Source of the DNA: Mya arenaria
Lineage: Eukaryota > Mollusca > Bivalvia > Myida > Myidae
Reading direction: 5' to 3'
Assembly: GCF_026914265.1 (NCBI RefSeq)
Contig: NC_069126.1
Coordinates: 77,069,232-77,133,231 of the forward strand
DNA length: 64,000 nucleotides
The notes beneath the pieces are model-generated. The model was not told where the DNA came from, did not search any database, and saw nothing but the letters and a program-made list of their open reading frames with translations. The position numbers were made by a program, and so were the translations under genes. This document shows positions 48,350-60,782 of this stretch, piece after piece; within the stretch, counting starts at the first letter, position 1, and the number at the start of each line of letters is the position of its first letter.

Positions 48350-51300
48350 ACGTGTAGAAACGCGTAGATTGTGTCATGAAACAGGATGACAACATTGCTT
48401 ATGTGTAACTCGTGTAGATTGTGTTATGACTGTTGCAAAATAGGATGACTTTATAGCTAATATGCATATGGCGTAGATTGTGTTACGACTGTTGCAAAAT
48501 AGGATGACTTTATAGCTTATATGTATATGGCGTAGATTGTGTTATGACTGTTGCAAAACAGGAAATCTTCATGATTTAGATGTAAATCAGGTAGATTGTC
48601 TTATGAATTAAGCAAATCAAGATTGACAACATTGATTATGTGTTAATCGCGTAAATTGTAAAATGACTATTGCAAAAACCGTTGGACTGCATTGTTATAT
48701 GTGAACCGTATATAATGTGTAATGATTTTTATAAATAACAAAAACACACACCATTTGTATGTAAACCGCTTATACTGTGTAATGACTCTGTTGCAAGCAG
48801 GAGAACGCAATACTTATAGTTACCCGCTTAAACTGTGTAATGACTGTTGCAAACATGAGTACCGCACTACTTATATGTAAACGGCTTATATTGTGTAATG
48901 ACTGTTTTAAGCAGGAGGATCGCACTACTTTTATGTAAAACGAATATATTGTGAAATGACTGTTGCATGCAGGAGGATCGCACTACTTATATGTAAATCG
49001 CTTATATTGTGTAATGACTGTTGCAAGCAGGAGGATCGCACTACTTATATGTAAACCGCTTATATTGTGAAATAACTGTTGCAAGCAGGAGGATCGCACT
49101 ACTTATATGTAAACCGCTTATATTGTGTAATGACTCTGTTGCAAGCAGGAGGATCGCACTACTTATATGTAAAATGCTTATATTGTGAAATGACTCTGTT
49201 GCAATCAGGAGGATCGCACTACTTATATGTCAATCGCTTATATTGTGTAATGACTGTTGCAAGCAGGAGGATCGCACTACTTATATGTAGACCGCTTATA
49301 TTGTGTAATGACTGTTGCAAGCAGGAGGATCGCACTACTTATATGTAGACCGCTTATATTGTGTAATGACTGTTGCAAGCAGGAGGATCGCACTACTTAT
49401 ATGTAGACCGCTTATATTGTGTAATGACTGTAGCAAGTAGGAGGATCGCACTACTTATATGTAAAATGCTTATATTGTGAAATGACTCTGTTGCAAGCAG
49501 GAGGATCGCACTACTTATATGTAAACCGCTTATATTGTGTAATGACTCTGTTGCAAGTAGGAGGATCGCACTACTTATATGTAAATCGCTTATATTGTGA
49601 AATGACTGTTGCAAGTAGGAGGATCGCACTACTTATATGTAAATCGCTTATATTGTGTAATGACTGTTGCAAGCAGGGGGATCGCACAACTTATATGTAA
49701 ACCGCTTATATTGTGAAATGACTCTGTTGCAATCAGGAGGATCGCACTACTTACATGTAAATCGCTTATAGTGTGTAATGACTGTTGCAAGCAGGAGGAT
49801 CGCACTACTTATATGTAAATCGCTTATATTGTGTAATGACTGTTGCAAGTAGGAGGATTGCACTACTTATATGTAAACCGCATATATTGTGAAATGACTG
49901 TTGCAAGTAGGAGGATCGCACTACTTATATGTAAATCGCTTCTATTATGTAATGACTGTTGCAAGCAGGAGGATCGCACTACTTATATGTAAATCGCTTA
50001 TATTGTGAAATGACTGTTGCAAGTAGGAGGATCGCTCTACTTATATGTAAATCGCTTAATTGTGTAATGACTGTTGCAAGCAGGTGGATCGCACTACTTA
50101 TATGTAAATCGCTTAAATTGTGTAATGACTCTTTTGCAAGCAAAAGGACCGCACTACTTATATGTAAACCGCTTATATTGTGTAATGACTCTTTTGCATG
50201 CAGGAGGATCGCACTACTTAAATGTAAATCGCTTATATTGTGTAATGACTCTGTTGCAAGCAGGAGGATCGCACTACTTATATGTAAAACGCTTATATTG
50301 TGAAATGACTGTTGCAAGTAGGAGGATCGCACTACTTATATGTAAATCGCTTATATTGTGAAATGACTGTTGCAAGTAGGAGGATCGCTCTACTTATATG
50401 TAAATCGCTTATATTGTGTAATGACTATGTTGCAAGTAGGAGGATCGCACTACTTATATGTAAATCGCTTAAATTGTGTAATGACTCTTTTGCAAGCAAA
50501 AGGACCGCACTACTTATATGTAAACCGCTTATATTGTGTAATGACTCTTTTGCATGCAGGAGGATCGCACTACTTAAATGTAAATCGCTTATATTGTGTA
50601 ATGACTCTGTTGCAAGCAGGAGGATCGCACTACTTATATGTAAACCGCTTATATTGTGAAATGACTGTTGCATGCAGGAGGAACGCACTACTTATATGTT
50701 AACCGCTTATGTTGTGTAATGACTCTGTTGCAAGCAGGAGGATCGCACTACTTATATGTAAACGGCTTATATTGTGTAATGACTCTTTTGCAAGCAGGAG
50801 GACCGCACTACTTATATGTAAACCGCTTATATTGTGTAATGACTCTTTTGCATGCAGGAGGATCGCACTACTTAAATGTAAATCGCTTATATTGTGTAAT
50901 GACTCTGTTGCAAGCAGGAGGATCGCACTACTTATATGTAAACGGCTTATATTGTGAAATGACTGTTGCATGCAGGAGGATCGCACTACTTATATGTAAA
51001 CCGCTTATATTGTGTAATGACTCTTTTGCATGCAGGAGGATCGCACTACTTAAATGTAAACCGCTTATATTGTGTAATGACTCTTTTGCATGCAGGAGGA
51101 TCGCACTACTTATATGTAAATCGCTTATATTGTGTAATGACTCTATTGCATGCAGGAGGATCGCACTACTTATATGTAAACGGCTTATATTGTGAAATGA
51201 CTCTGTTGCATGCAGGAGGATCGCACTACTAATATGTAAACCGCTTATATTGTGTAATGACTGTTGCATGCAGGAGGAACGCACTACTTATATGTAAACC

Positions 51301-52160
51301 GCTTATATTGTGTAATGACTCTGTTGTAAGCAGGAGGACCACAGTACTTATATGTAAACGGCTTATATTGTGTAATGACTCTTTTGCATGCAGGAGGATC
51401 GCACTACTTATATGTAAACCGCTTATATTGTGTAATGACTCTTTTGCAAGCAGGAGGACCGCACTACTTATATGTAAACCGCTTATATTGTGTAATGACT
51501 CTTTTGCATGCAGGAGGATCGCACTACTTAAATGTAAATCGCTTATATTGTGTAATGACTCTGTTGCAAGCAGGAGGATCGCACTACTTATATGTAAATC
51601 GATTATATTTTTAAATGACTGTTGCAAGCAGGTGGATCGCACTACTTATATGTAAACGGCTTTTATTGTGTTATGACTGTTGAAAGCAGGAGGACCAAAC
51701 TACTTATATGTAGACCGCTTATATTATTTTATAAATGTGGCAAGGAGGAGGATCGCACTACTTATATGTAAATCGCTTATATGATGTAATGACTGTTGCA
51801 AAAAGGAGGCCCGTACTGCTAGTATGTATATAAACAAACATGATGACTATATGTCTTATAATTAAAACGCGTAAATTGTGTAATGACTGATGCAAGCAGG
51901 AGGATCGAACTACTTATATGTAAATCGCTTATATTATGTAATGACTGTTGCAAAAAGGAGGCCTGTACTGCTAGTATGTATATAAACAAACATGATGACT
52001 ATATTGCTTATAAGTAAAACGCGTAAATTGTGTAATGACTGATGCAAAGCAGCATGACTTAAATGCTTACAAGTTAAACGCATGTATTTTGTAATGCATG
52101 TGACTACATATGTCAATAGTTAAGTTTGTGTAATGACTGTAGCAAAACAGGAGGACCAAA
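48350..52160. repeat. Expanded 58/60-bp minisatellite after receptor B (about 60 units)
   Basis: Starts right after the receptor stop codon, as in block A, but is about 2.4 kb longer. Units are 'cgcttatattgtgtaatgac' + 'tgttgcaagcaggaggatcg' + 'cactacttatatgtaaat' (58 bp), or 60 bp where 'tgactgttgc' becomes 'tgactctgttgc'. Sixty-base units are multiples of three, so runs of them stay open in several frames on both strands (for example plus 50668-51195). A roughly 357-bp higher-order unit, marked by 'cactacttaaatgtaaatcg' and 'cttttgcaagcaaaaggacc', repeats at about 50.1 and 50.5 kb. The terminal phrase 'gctagtatgtatataaacaa' occurs twice (51820 and 51970). Non-coding. Confidence 0.93.
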
Positions 52161-55100
52161 TTGTTTATATGACAAACGTTTGTAGATTGGGATTCTAATG
52201 TGGCAAAACAATTAGGACCGGTTACCTAAGAAAACGTGTTAATTGTGTATAAACGGGAACTTGGAAGTTTACTTTATATGATCTTCAGGATGCATAATAT
52301 AATATCCAAACTCATTATCAAAATCATTATTTGGTAAAAAATAAAAGATTTTTTTTATTGCATTTCACTAATTCAATAAAGTTTCTCGAATTTTCTAAAA
52401 ACTCCTGTAACGTCACGCTCCGGTATTCACTGTTACCCTTAAAATGTCGAAATAATAGTTAGCATATTTCCCATTATTTGCGTTAATACATATCTTTTAT
52501 TTAATAATTGCTGTACAATATGCTTGTTTCTACTTTTTACAAGTATGCACATTGTAATAAAAGGATATAAAAATTGTGGAGTTTGAAAGTTGTTCAACTG
52601 GCATTGATAAGATTAAAATGATGACAATAATATACAATTTGCCAATACGTCATTGTTAGTTCCCTCTCTTCTTTTCGTACTGGTATTCATTGAGTGTGAC
52701 AAAATGACGAAATCTAAAATCCCTTATGTTATGACAGCATTGTATTTGGCTTGCTAAAAAGTAGCAAACACATATTAAGAGTTGAAGGGTCTGATTAAGT
52801 GTATTCATCTTTGATTTAAACATATTTTATTCAACATATACAAACAAACTACACAGAATATACACACACACACAAGTTGTCTATAATATTGAAATGGATT
52901 GGAACGAAAGCAAAGCTTATAGAGTTCTTCATATTCATCTTTTATGTTTAATTTCCTTAGTTTTGTACTTCAACTTGCTACACTGACATTATGTGAAAGT
53001 TGATAAGGAAGTAAACAACATTAAACGTGCATATAGCCAACTGGTGCGATTTTACTGAAAACTGAGTTTGACATTCATGCTTTTGTATGTAAATGTATTT
53101 TGATTTTGTAGGATTACCTTTAGGAATATGACTGATGATTATCAAATGATACACTTCTAGTTTTGCACTTGCGCTAGAATGTATGCCTTTCCATCAATGG
53201 ATGACGAAATAATATGGCGACATTAATTCTATTTTATGTAAATATTACATCACATTTTCATTGCATTAGTGAAACGGGCAACCATTATAAAACAATGCAT
53301 TAGTGTATTGCTTATTCAGCTAAAGGCATTAAGAACTGGTAAACGTTCCAGCTATGGTGTCTTCAGGCGGACAATCTACCGTGTTGTCCCCAGAAGTCCC
53401 AGTATGATGGGAAGGCGAACCTCTGCCTTTGACGTACGAGATGATATCGTTTAATTTTGATGGAATACGAGACATAAGTCTAACAGCAATTGGTTCCAGC
53501 TAATCTCCAATGATCTTGTAGATCTGACACTCTTAATTGTTGTACATGTATTTTTTTCTCTGTACAAATCATTAATTGACCTTGAAGCATTGAAATTCCG
53601 ACAACCATTGGGAAGAGTTGAAGCGTAGATTATATTTACATACAATTTTAGCAGTATTGCTTCAATTTCTACCGATTCCGTTTTCATGGCTAATTTTAAA
53701 ACATATAATAGACGCACACATTGAATTATTCCAGATACTTTTGATCAGCTATACCAGAAAACAGAACTTTGAACATCAAGATTCACGTTTAGCAAATTAG
53801 ACGAATATTATTATGTATGCTTATTTGAAGAAAACATAAAATAAAATACATTTAGTCATCGTGCAATGTCATCTATTTCAGATCTTTTTTCTTGAATAAG
53901 TCGCCCAAAATGCTCCCGAAAGTGATTTACATTATCACAATGTAACCTTGTACATTAGTCGAAAAAATATATTTGATGCAATGCAATGATTGCTGTTGTT
54001 CTAAGAAGAATCTTTAAAACTTCTATTTACTATCGCTTGCGTGCAAAATAAATCAAAAGCTAACATCAAACGTTTAGATCAGTTATATGAGTGCATCCGG
54101 GTCAATATTGGAATAGAAGAGGTTTCCGCTACTTCGAACTTGTTTGTTGATACACAGGTAATACAGTTTCGAATGGCAAACTAAATAGTGCGCATATATT
54201 GATACATTTTTTCTCTGTGTCTGTGCACGACATTAAAATAAAATCAGAAAATACGCACATCAGCGGCATTGTCAATACACTGCATTTGCGGTGCTATATT
54301 AATGCTAACATTATAAAGTAAGTTGTATTGTGTGCAAAAAGGAATAAAAATATCGGTGTCAGATGTGGTACGAATTCAGGCAATAGGTATTAGTAAAAAT
54401 GTTAGAACTCACTAAGATCGTGAGTAAAACAATAAATGTGAAATAAACCTTTCACCACACCGTAAATATCAACAACAGCACACACGATGAAATGGGCTTG
54501 TTGTGGGCATCGTAAACCAACGAAGCAGATCTAAATTCTGGCAAAGTGACGTATCCGATGATGGAAATCTTGAGGATCGGGATGGCTATCATATATGGCA
54601 TGAGTTCTGACGGCGTCTACGCCATCCATTCAAAACCGCACAACACAACCGTTTCCGTCAAAAAGGCGATGACGAAACTGAAATGCTTGATTGAACTGAA
54701 ACGAAACTAATTTTAACCATTGTTAGACTATTTCTATATGATTAGCTTGCATATTACCGATATGTAACATTCTGTTATTTGTCTTCCTCTGCATTGTGCA
54801 CCAGATATATATTATTCAAAACCATTTTAATCTATAAATCCTCATCGTACAAGGGCGGGCAGTTGGATAAAAAACATAAACGCTATCGTAGCGAAATAAA
54901 AGCTTCGAGTCTCAAACCTCGCCGTTAATCTTATTATATACGACAAGCAAGAAAACCCCGTCAATTCCCGCCAATATCCCTCCGCCAATCGATTGTAACC
55001 ATCGTCTCGCAGTTTATGCATAAATACTTTCTTTAATGATCATGTGTTTATTTGAGTAATCGAAAATGAAATGTTAGACCATGCTCACTCTAATCCAAAA

Positions 55101-55889
55101 AATTGCCATTCGCTATTTTATTTCTCATATACATATTGTTTATTACCACACGTACTTTTACACATCCTAAAACACGATTCCCACGAGACAAAATGGATCA
55201 CTTTTGATAAACAGCCAAATTTGAAATTGTTTTAATAGACAATTGTTAGCTTCTCAGGCACATATTGTGGGGGACAAAGTGCCTTACTTATTTCATTGTC
55301 TTAAAATAATATGATAATATACTTTGAATAAACGTGTTTTGGTTTAATACATTTTAAACAAAACTGTTAATATTTTTTCACACTGGAACAAGAGTTAAAA
55401 TCGGATGAAAATAAGCGAATACAGCAGTACCGGAGTTACTAAACATTATGTTAGTTGTCAAACGTCATGTTCAAAGTCAGCATTTTTTAAAACTTTGTTC
55501 GCACAGCTCATTGTTAGTCAGTTGGTCAAGGTTGTGGTAACCTTTATTCGACGGGTTTCGCTTATATACAATGTTCTTAAATCTATGGTCCTCAAACCTG
55601 GAATATTGATCACAAACAATAGATGACCGCCATAAATTTTAGATCAGTTCGTCAAAAGTCAAGATGGAAGTTACCCCTTTGATATTTAAATTGGTAATGA
55701 TAAGTTTTAAAAAGGCGGTCAGCACATTCAATTTTATAGACTTCTTGCTGTTTTATGGGTTAGAAGGTAATATTTCAAGATTACTGGCACAGTCAATACT
55801 TTGCTGACATTTATGCATTCATGTCCATGTTTCTCACATTACTTCAGTGATTAATGAGTAGATAATGTACAATATGAATGCAAACATCC
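52161..55889. other. Intergenic part of block B
   Basis: Paralogous to 34.3-39.1 kb without the MITE of block A. No gene recognised. Short (CA)n near 52861. Open frames here are short and not preserved in block A. Confidence 0.45.
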
Positions 55890-57610
55890 ATTTCAGAGGC
55901 GGAATTATTAACCATAACCTCTCTATTAAGCCGTGTAACGAAAGGCTTGTCAACGCAATTTGCTTGCTCCTACAATGGCATTTGCAATTGCATTTTAAAC
56001 TACTATTGTATCTGGTATCAAAACAGGCGAAAAAATAACAAATAATTAACAAATGTTAACGCAAACATTCATTTTAGATGCAGAATTGTTAACCATAAAC
56101 TCTCTATCAAGCCGTGTAACAAAAGGCTTGTCAACGCAATTTGCTTGCTCCTACAATGGCAATGATAACGACATTGTAAACTACTATTGTACCATTAAGC
56201 TGTCACCTTGCAAGTCATTTGGAAGACTAGCACTTGCCGCAGACGTTTGATTTTATTTGTGGTACGTTAACCTGCAGAAATATTACCCAAGAAATCATAA
56301 AAGACGAACTCTCCTGTGCTGCAATCATTGGAGTGGGATTAATGCCTAGTCAGAATTCCATAACAGTGGATGCCCTATGTAAGAACCACAATATGATTTA
56401 CAGTATCGTTTTCACAATATATTTTTATCAGAAAAGCTTTTTCAAACATTTGTATTTTGCAGTGCCTTTGTCACTCTCATTCAAATGTTTACCACCGTAA
56501 GCACCGACTGACCTTGATCAGTTGGACAATAGTTATCTAACTTTACGACCAGGATACAGAGTAAATTATATGTGAAAAGTCATCGCTATTGGAACGTTAG
56601 TTGTGATGAAGATTGTGTCGAACATAAGTGATCCACTGTTTGCTGGCCTACAGCCAGATCCTGCGATTTACTGCGATTCTATAATCAATTAAGCATCAGG
56701 AATATCACTTTATACTTTTATGGGAGTAATTGGAAGTCTACTGTCCATGCTGAAGATTACGACTTTTATATCAATGTAATAACGATTGATGTAAATGGTT
56801 ATGACTTAAATGCTATTAAATGGTCTCATGAGTTATCTTTTATTTGTCACGCTTTGTTTAACTGACTGGGATCGACTGCATTATATACCCAATAAGCGTT
56901 GTTGCCTTTTAAAATTTGTTATTAACAATGAATTATCGTTTATTTTGTTTAAAATATGTGTTGGGTACACATGAGTATACAAATTAATTATTTGTTTGAC
57001 TCAGAACTCTGTGAAAGACCAATCATTTTCACGATGGGTAGCGAAGAAAGAAATGTCCAGCCATTGACACCAGCGTGTAAGAGCAAACGTACCGATGTCA
57101 AAGGTTTTGGATGGTTTTTCGGATTAGCCCGGCGTACAACCTTACAACATGGTGAAGATGTTTATTTAAACGGATCATCCAGTGTCTGCTCATCTTATGA
57201 CACTTTCATAGAACCTAACATGACAATGTACATCTACGAATTTTTAAACCTGACAATGATTGTATTACCGATCCGAAATATTATGCTTCAGAACACAGGC
57301 ATTCGTTGATTATTCCAAAATTGAAATCATTTCCATTTGTTAGGTTTTTAGTTTCTTTCTTTTATTCATCATTGATCTTTTCTTTTTACAGTGCAAGCTA
57401 TTTCTATGGTATTATGACTTCTTGTGATGGACGCATATACTGTTTTAGAGAACAGATGGTTTCTTCTAGAATGCATCGTACCAAATTCAATGCCACGCAG
57501 TGTAGCAGACGGTATGCCATCCTATAAAATACCACAGCTATGTGAATTTATATCATGGACCTACTGGAATTCAGCAAGAGCTTATCAGCAAATTATTGAT
57601 TGTGTATAAT
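55890..57610 (+). pseudogene. Decayed Ig-like gene relic, block B
   Basis: Homologue of the relic at 39120-40720. The V-like domain start is present twice in direct tandem (about 55890-56035 and 56065-56230: KGLSTQFACSYNG, then NYYC). In the second copy the segment with the core Trp is missing and the frame shifts before DFICGTLTCRN (about 56238). The later piece at 57005-57309 keeps one open frame with CERPIIFTMGSEERN and SSSVCSSYDTFIEPNM behind a good acceptor (gactcag), in better shape than in block A. A last piece is at 57424-57607. Stops and frameshifts make the whole unlikely to be translated, though a short spliced remnant cannot be excluded. Confidence 0.6.
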
Positions 57611-59269
57611 AACTGTAAAATCTGTCACTAAAATGAAATACTATTAAAATTGTCAGAACGGTCAATCATTTAACAGAGACTATATGATATGTTATGTTTT
57701 AGAGTCCAGAAAGAGTTAACGTTTTTGGTTTATTATATTTATGGTTTCCATTTACATGTTATAAAACATAGTCATCAGTTTTTTTAAACATTTTCATTGA
57801 TTTAAAAACAAAATGACTCGAAAATTGATTTTGATAGTTAATAATGTACTCTCAAAAACAGCATAAAACTTTGGGAAATAACTATTCTATTAAAATTAAA
57901 ATAGAACCGTCACAGGAACCGTTTGGGCATGGGCTGATTGATAGTAATATATATGTTGTATAAAGTGTTACATAATATGAGAGCACACATATCATACGCT
58001 GCTGTGGCCTAATATTATACATATCTTAAACAACAATAGTTTTGGCGGTAAAGATTAATTGCTACGAAATCTGTTTTTACGTTGACTTCCATGTAAAATT
58101 TACCATATAGTTAAGAACACATAGTTTATGCGTAACACATGGTGCTAATCAATTCTATAAAGTTTGAATAAAACAACCGAGAAAATGTTGTAACTGACGC
58201 AAAGACGGACAAAGGATGCTAATGAGTTTTGGTACGTGTGTGTTAAGTTTGTATCCAACAGTTATTAATCTGGCCCTGACTTCAAAGTTCCAGAAAATGT
58301 ATCAGTGTTACAATATATTGGTCATTTCTTCTCAGTCAAGACAGTTATTTGTGACTCAATTGTGGTGGGGGTATCTTCTAGGTTTATGAACTCACTGCTA
58401 TTGTAATATCAACCACAACCCCTACAGATAATACATGTTTAGGGGGAAACTGAGGAGTTGGTATAAATGCGAAGGACTGGATTGTAAAAGTTCACAGATC
58501 TTGATTTATTAAACATGTTTTTAGCACATTTAGATATAGTAAAACATTATTAAATCCTTTAAATACAGATTAGTTTAAAATATTTAGGGTTTGAACATAA
58601 AGGTAAGATGAAGATGCACATTGAACATCAAGTCAATGTAAGCATATAAATGTATTCTTAAGTACTGTGTGTTAATGAAGTTATATGTTTATATTAATAT
58701 GCGTAAGCTGTATGGTAGTGTCACCAGAAATGACCATATACGCAACTTTCTTTGGGTTTGAATATAATTTGTTGGATAACACACTCAAGCATACTGTTAT
58801 TTCCACACGTCCATAATGCATAAATCTTTCTTTTCTTTGCAAATATGTATTATGTATCCACAGTCCTCGGCTGTCTAAAATTTCTAGCATTTTACGTCTT
58901 AAATCATTACCAGGAAACTTTGGAGCTCCATTCCCAAGGCATGCCTGTGGATTTGTTGTGATAAAAGGTGAACTTGTGGACAATGGATGAAGATATCATC
59001 AGGTTCATATATTATATTTACATTGTATCTATTTGTATTGTTTTTTTTATAATATGAACAATATTTCGATTTAAATGTTTATTGATAATTCTGATGATTT
59101 ATTTCCCAGGTTTATAATTGACCCGCAAATTATCTCCATCTGTTCCTCAGTCATGTAAACTATATATTTGTTTTTGTCCTTAATTTTTGCGCCATATTTT
59201 CGTCTTCCTCAAATAGTATATATTTGTTTTTTAGTTATCAATAAAAAACAGCTATTACATTCCCGACAG
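57611..59269. other. No gene recognised
   Basis: Non-coding, paralogous in part to 40.7-41.9 kb. 57880-58270 has no counterpart in block A and may be an insertion; its ends were not defined. Confidence 0.4.
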
Positions 59270-59770
59270 TGGCATTTGGTAAATTTGGACACCTTGACAA
59301 CGCATTGCAGTGGCCCTGAAGTCGACCGGGTAGGAATTATGTTTCGACATTTAGGAGGCTAGTATCTTCCACTACCTTGATGCCGTGCTCCCTAAAGGGA
59401 GCGGTTTATATTTGCGATGTCCTTCACGAAGCGTCTGTAAAACGACCCTGTCGCTACCGGCAGTTGTAGCATTTTACGCTCTGACTACTCCACTGCGGTC
59501 CATCTTGTTCGGCCGCCTCCTCCAGCCTCTCCATCCTTTGTATCAAGCGCTTAAATAGCACGCGCTGGTATCCCGTACCTGCTTTCATCAGCTTCTTCCG
59601 GCTGCTCGCCGTCACACGTGCGCCGTGCGATTAGTGCAAATTTCCACAACTTGTCCAACTCATCATCAGGTCCAGTTGACGGTGTTATACACGACATCGT
59701 CGACATTCCTAAGCTTCTTGCTAAACTCCATGGCAACTTGTGCCTCCTAGTCTAGAATAACGTCATAAAA
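59270..59770 (-). mobile_element. Fossil of an LTR retrotransposon (gag-like, Ty3/gypsy type), block B
   Basis: Homologue of the fossil at 41940-42350, same orientation and same flanks. Broken several times; only a gag-like part is seen. Its presence in both blocks means it was carried along by the segmental duplication, not inserted twice. Confidence 0.35.
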
Positions 59771-60176
59771 CCTCCTTAGAAGGTCATCCTCCCTATCTCT
59801 GTGACGGTGGTTTTCCCTTTCGACAATTTCATTTAATTAAATAAAAACTTTCTGTCATATGCAAGATGACATACCATTCTGTTTATAATATCGGATTCAA
59901 ATAGTTTATGTTAGAAGGGATTTATGTTGGTTCAAATCATGACTCAGGGTTGGCAGGGTTCCATTCTGTATTATGCCTATTCCATCCTATTGCCCCACTA
60001 TTATGCTTTCTACTTAAGCTTTAATTATTATTGCGTCCGGAGAACATGACTGTGTTCTTGTTTAGATATTTTCAATTAATCTTGGGGTTTTAAAAAATCA
60101 AATGAAATGTCTATATAAGGCAAACAACCAAACGTCAATCCCCCGTTACTCATAGCAAGAAACTGTTGTCAATGAA

Positions 60177-60210
60177 CAATCTCGGAAAGTGAAAGTGGTT
60201 AACTTCCGTC
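60177..60210 (+). promoter_or_regulatory. Conserved upstream block of receptor C
   Basis: 'aatctcggaaagtgaaagtg' followed by 'gttaacttccgt', about 108 bp before the start codon. Contains ACTTCCGT as in receptor B. Confidence 0.4.
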
Positions 60211-60316
60211 AATTGATAAAGTTTCTTAAGTCATTGTTAATACTGTTCATATATAATTGTTCCTGATAATGATACTGCATTAATATTTGTATTTTAGCGA
60301 TCAATGCACGTACAAA

Positions 60317-60591
60317 ATGGATGTCAGCTTTTATGCTATTTTATGTTGCCTTGGTAAGCACTTTCAATATATAAACAGAAATGTGTTACTTTTGACAAAG
60401 TATTACATTTGTTTATTTTCTCGAATAGCATCAAGGGTTAAAACTATCTAACTTAAATATGTTTTTGAGTTTGCCGCTTTGCCATGTGTTAAATAGTCTC
60501 AGCGATATCAATCTTAATGACTTGGTATTATAATGTGCTAGCCGTTAACTATGTTCATTTCCCGAAATATATATATATATTTATATATACG

Positions 60592-60659
<68 letters not shown>

Positions 60660-60691
60660 TAAATTACAGCTAAGATAAACACATTTAATTC

Positions 60692-60782
<91 letters not shown>

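Noticed and set aside
49959-51655. Several open frames of 80-175 codons on both strands, with 20-residue repeats such as GGSHYLYVNRLYC
   Set aside because: They are translations of the 60-bp minisatellite units. They are open in several frames at once, lack flanking splice signals and shift wherever a 58-bp unit occurs.
48770-51780. Regularly repeated 58/60-bp units resembling a CRISPR array
   Set aside because: There are no distinct spacers: the whole unit repeats. The genome is eukaryotic and no cas-like gene is near.
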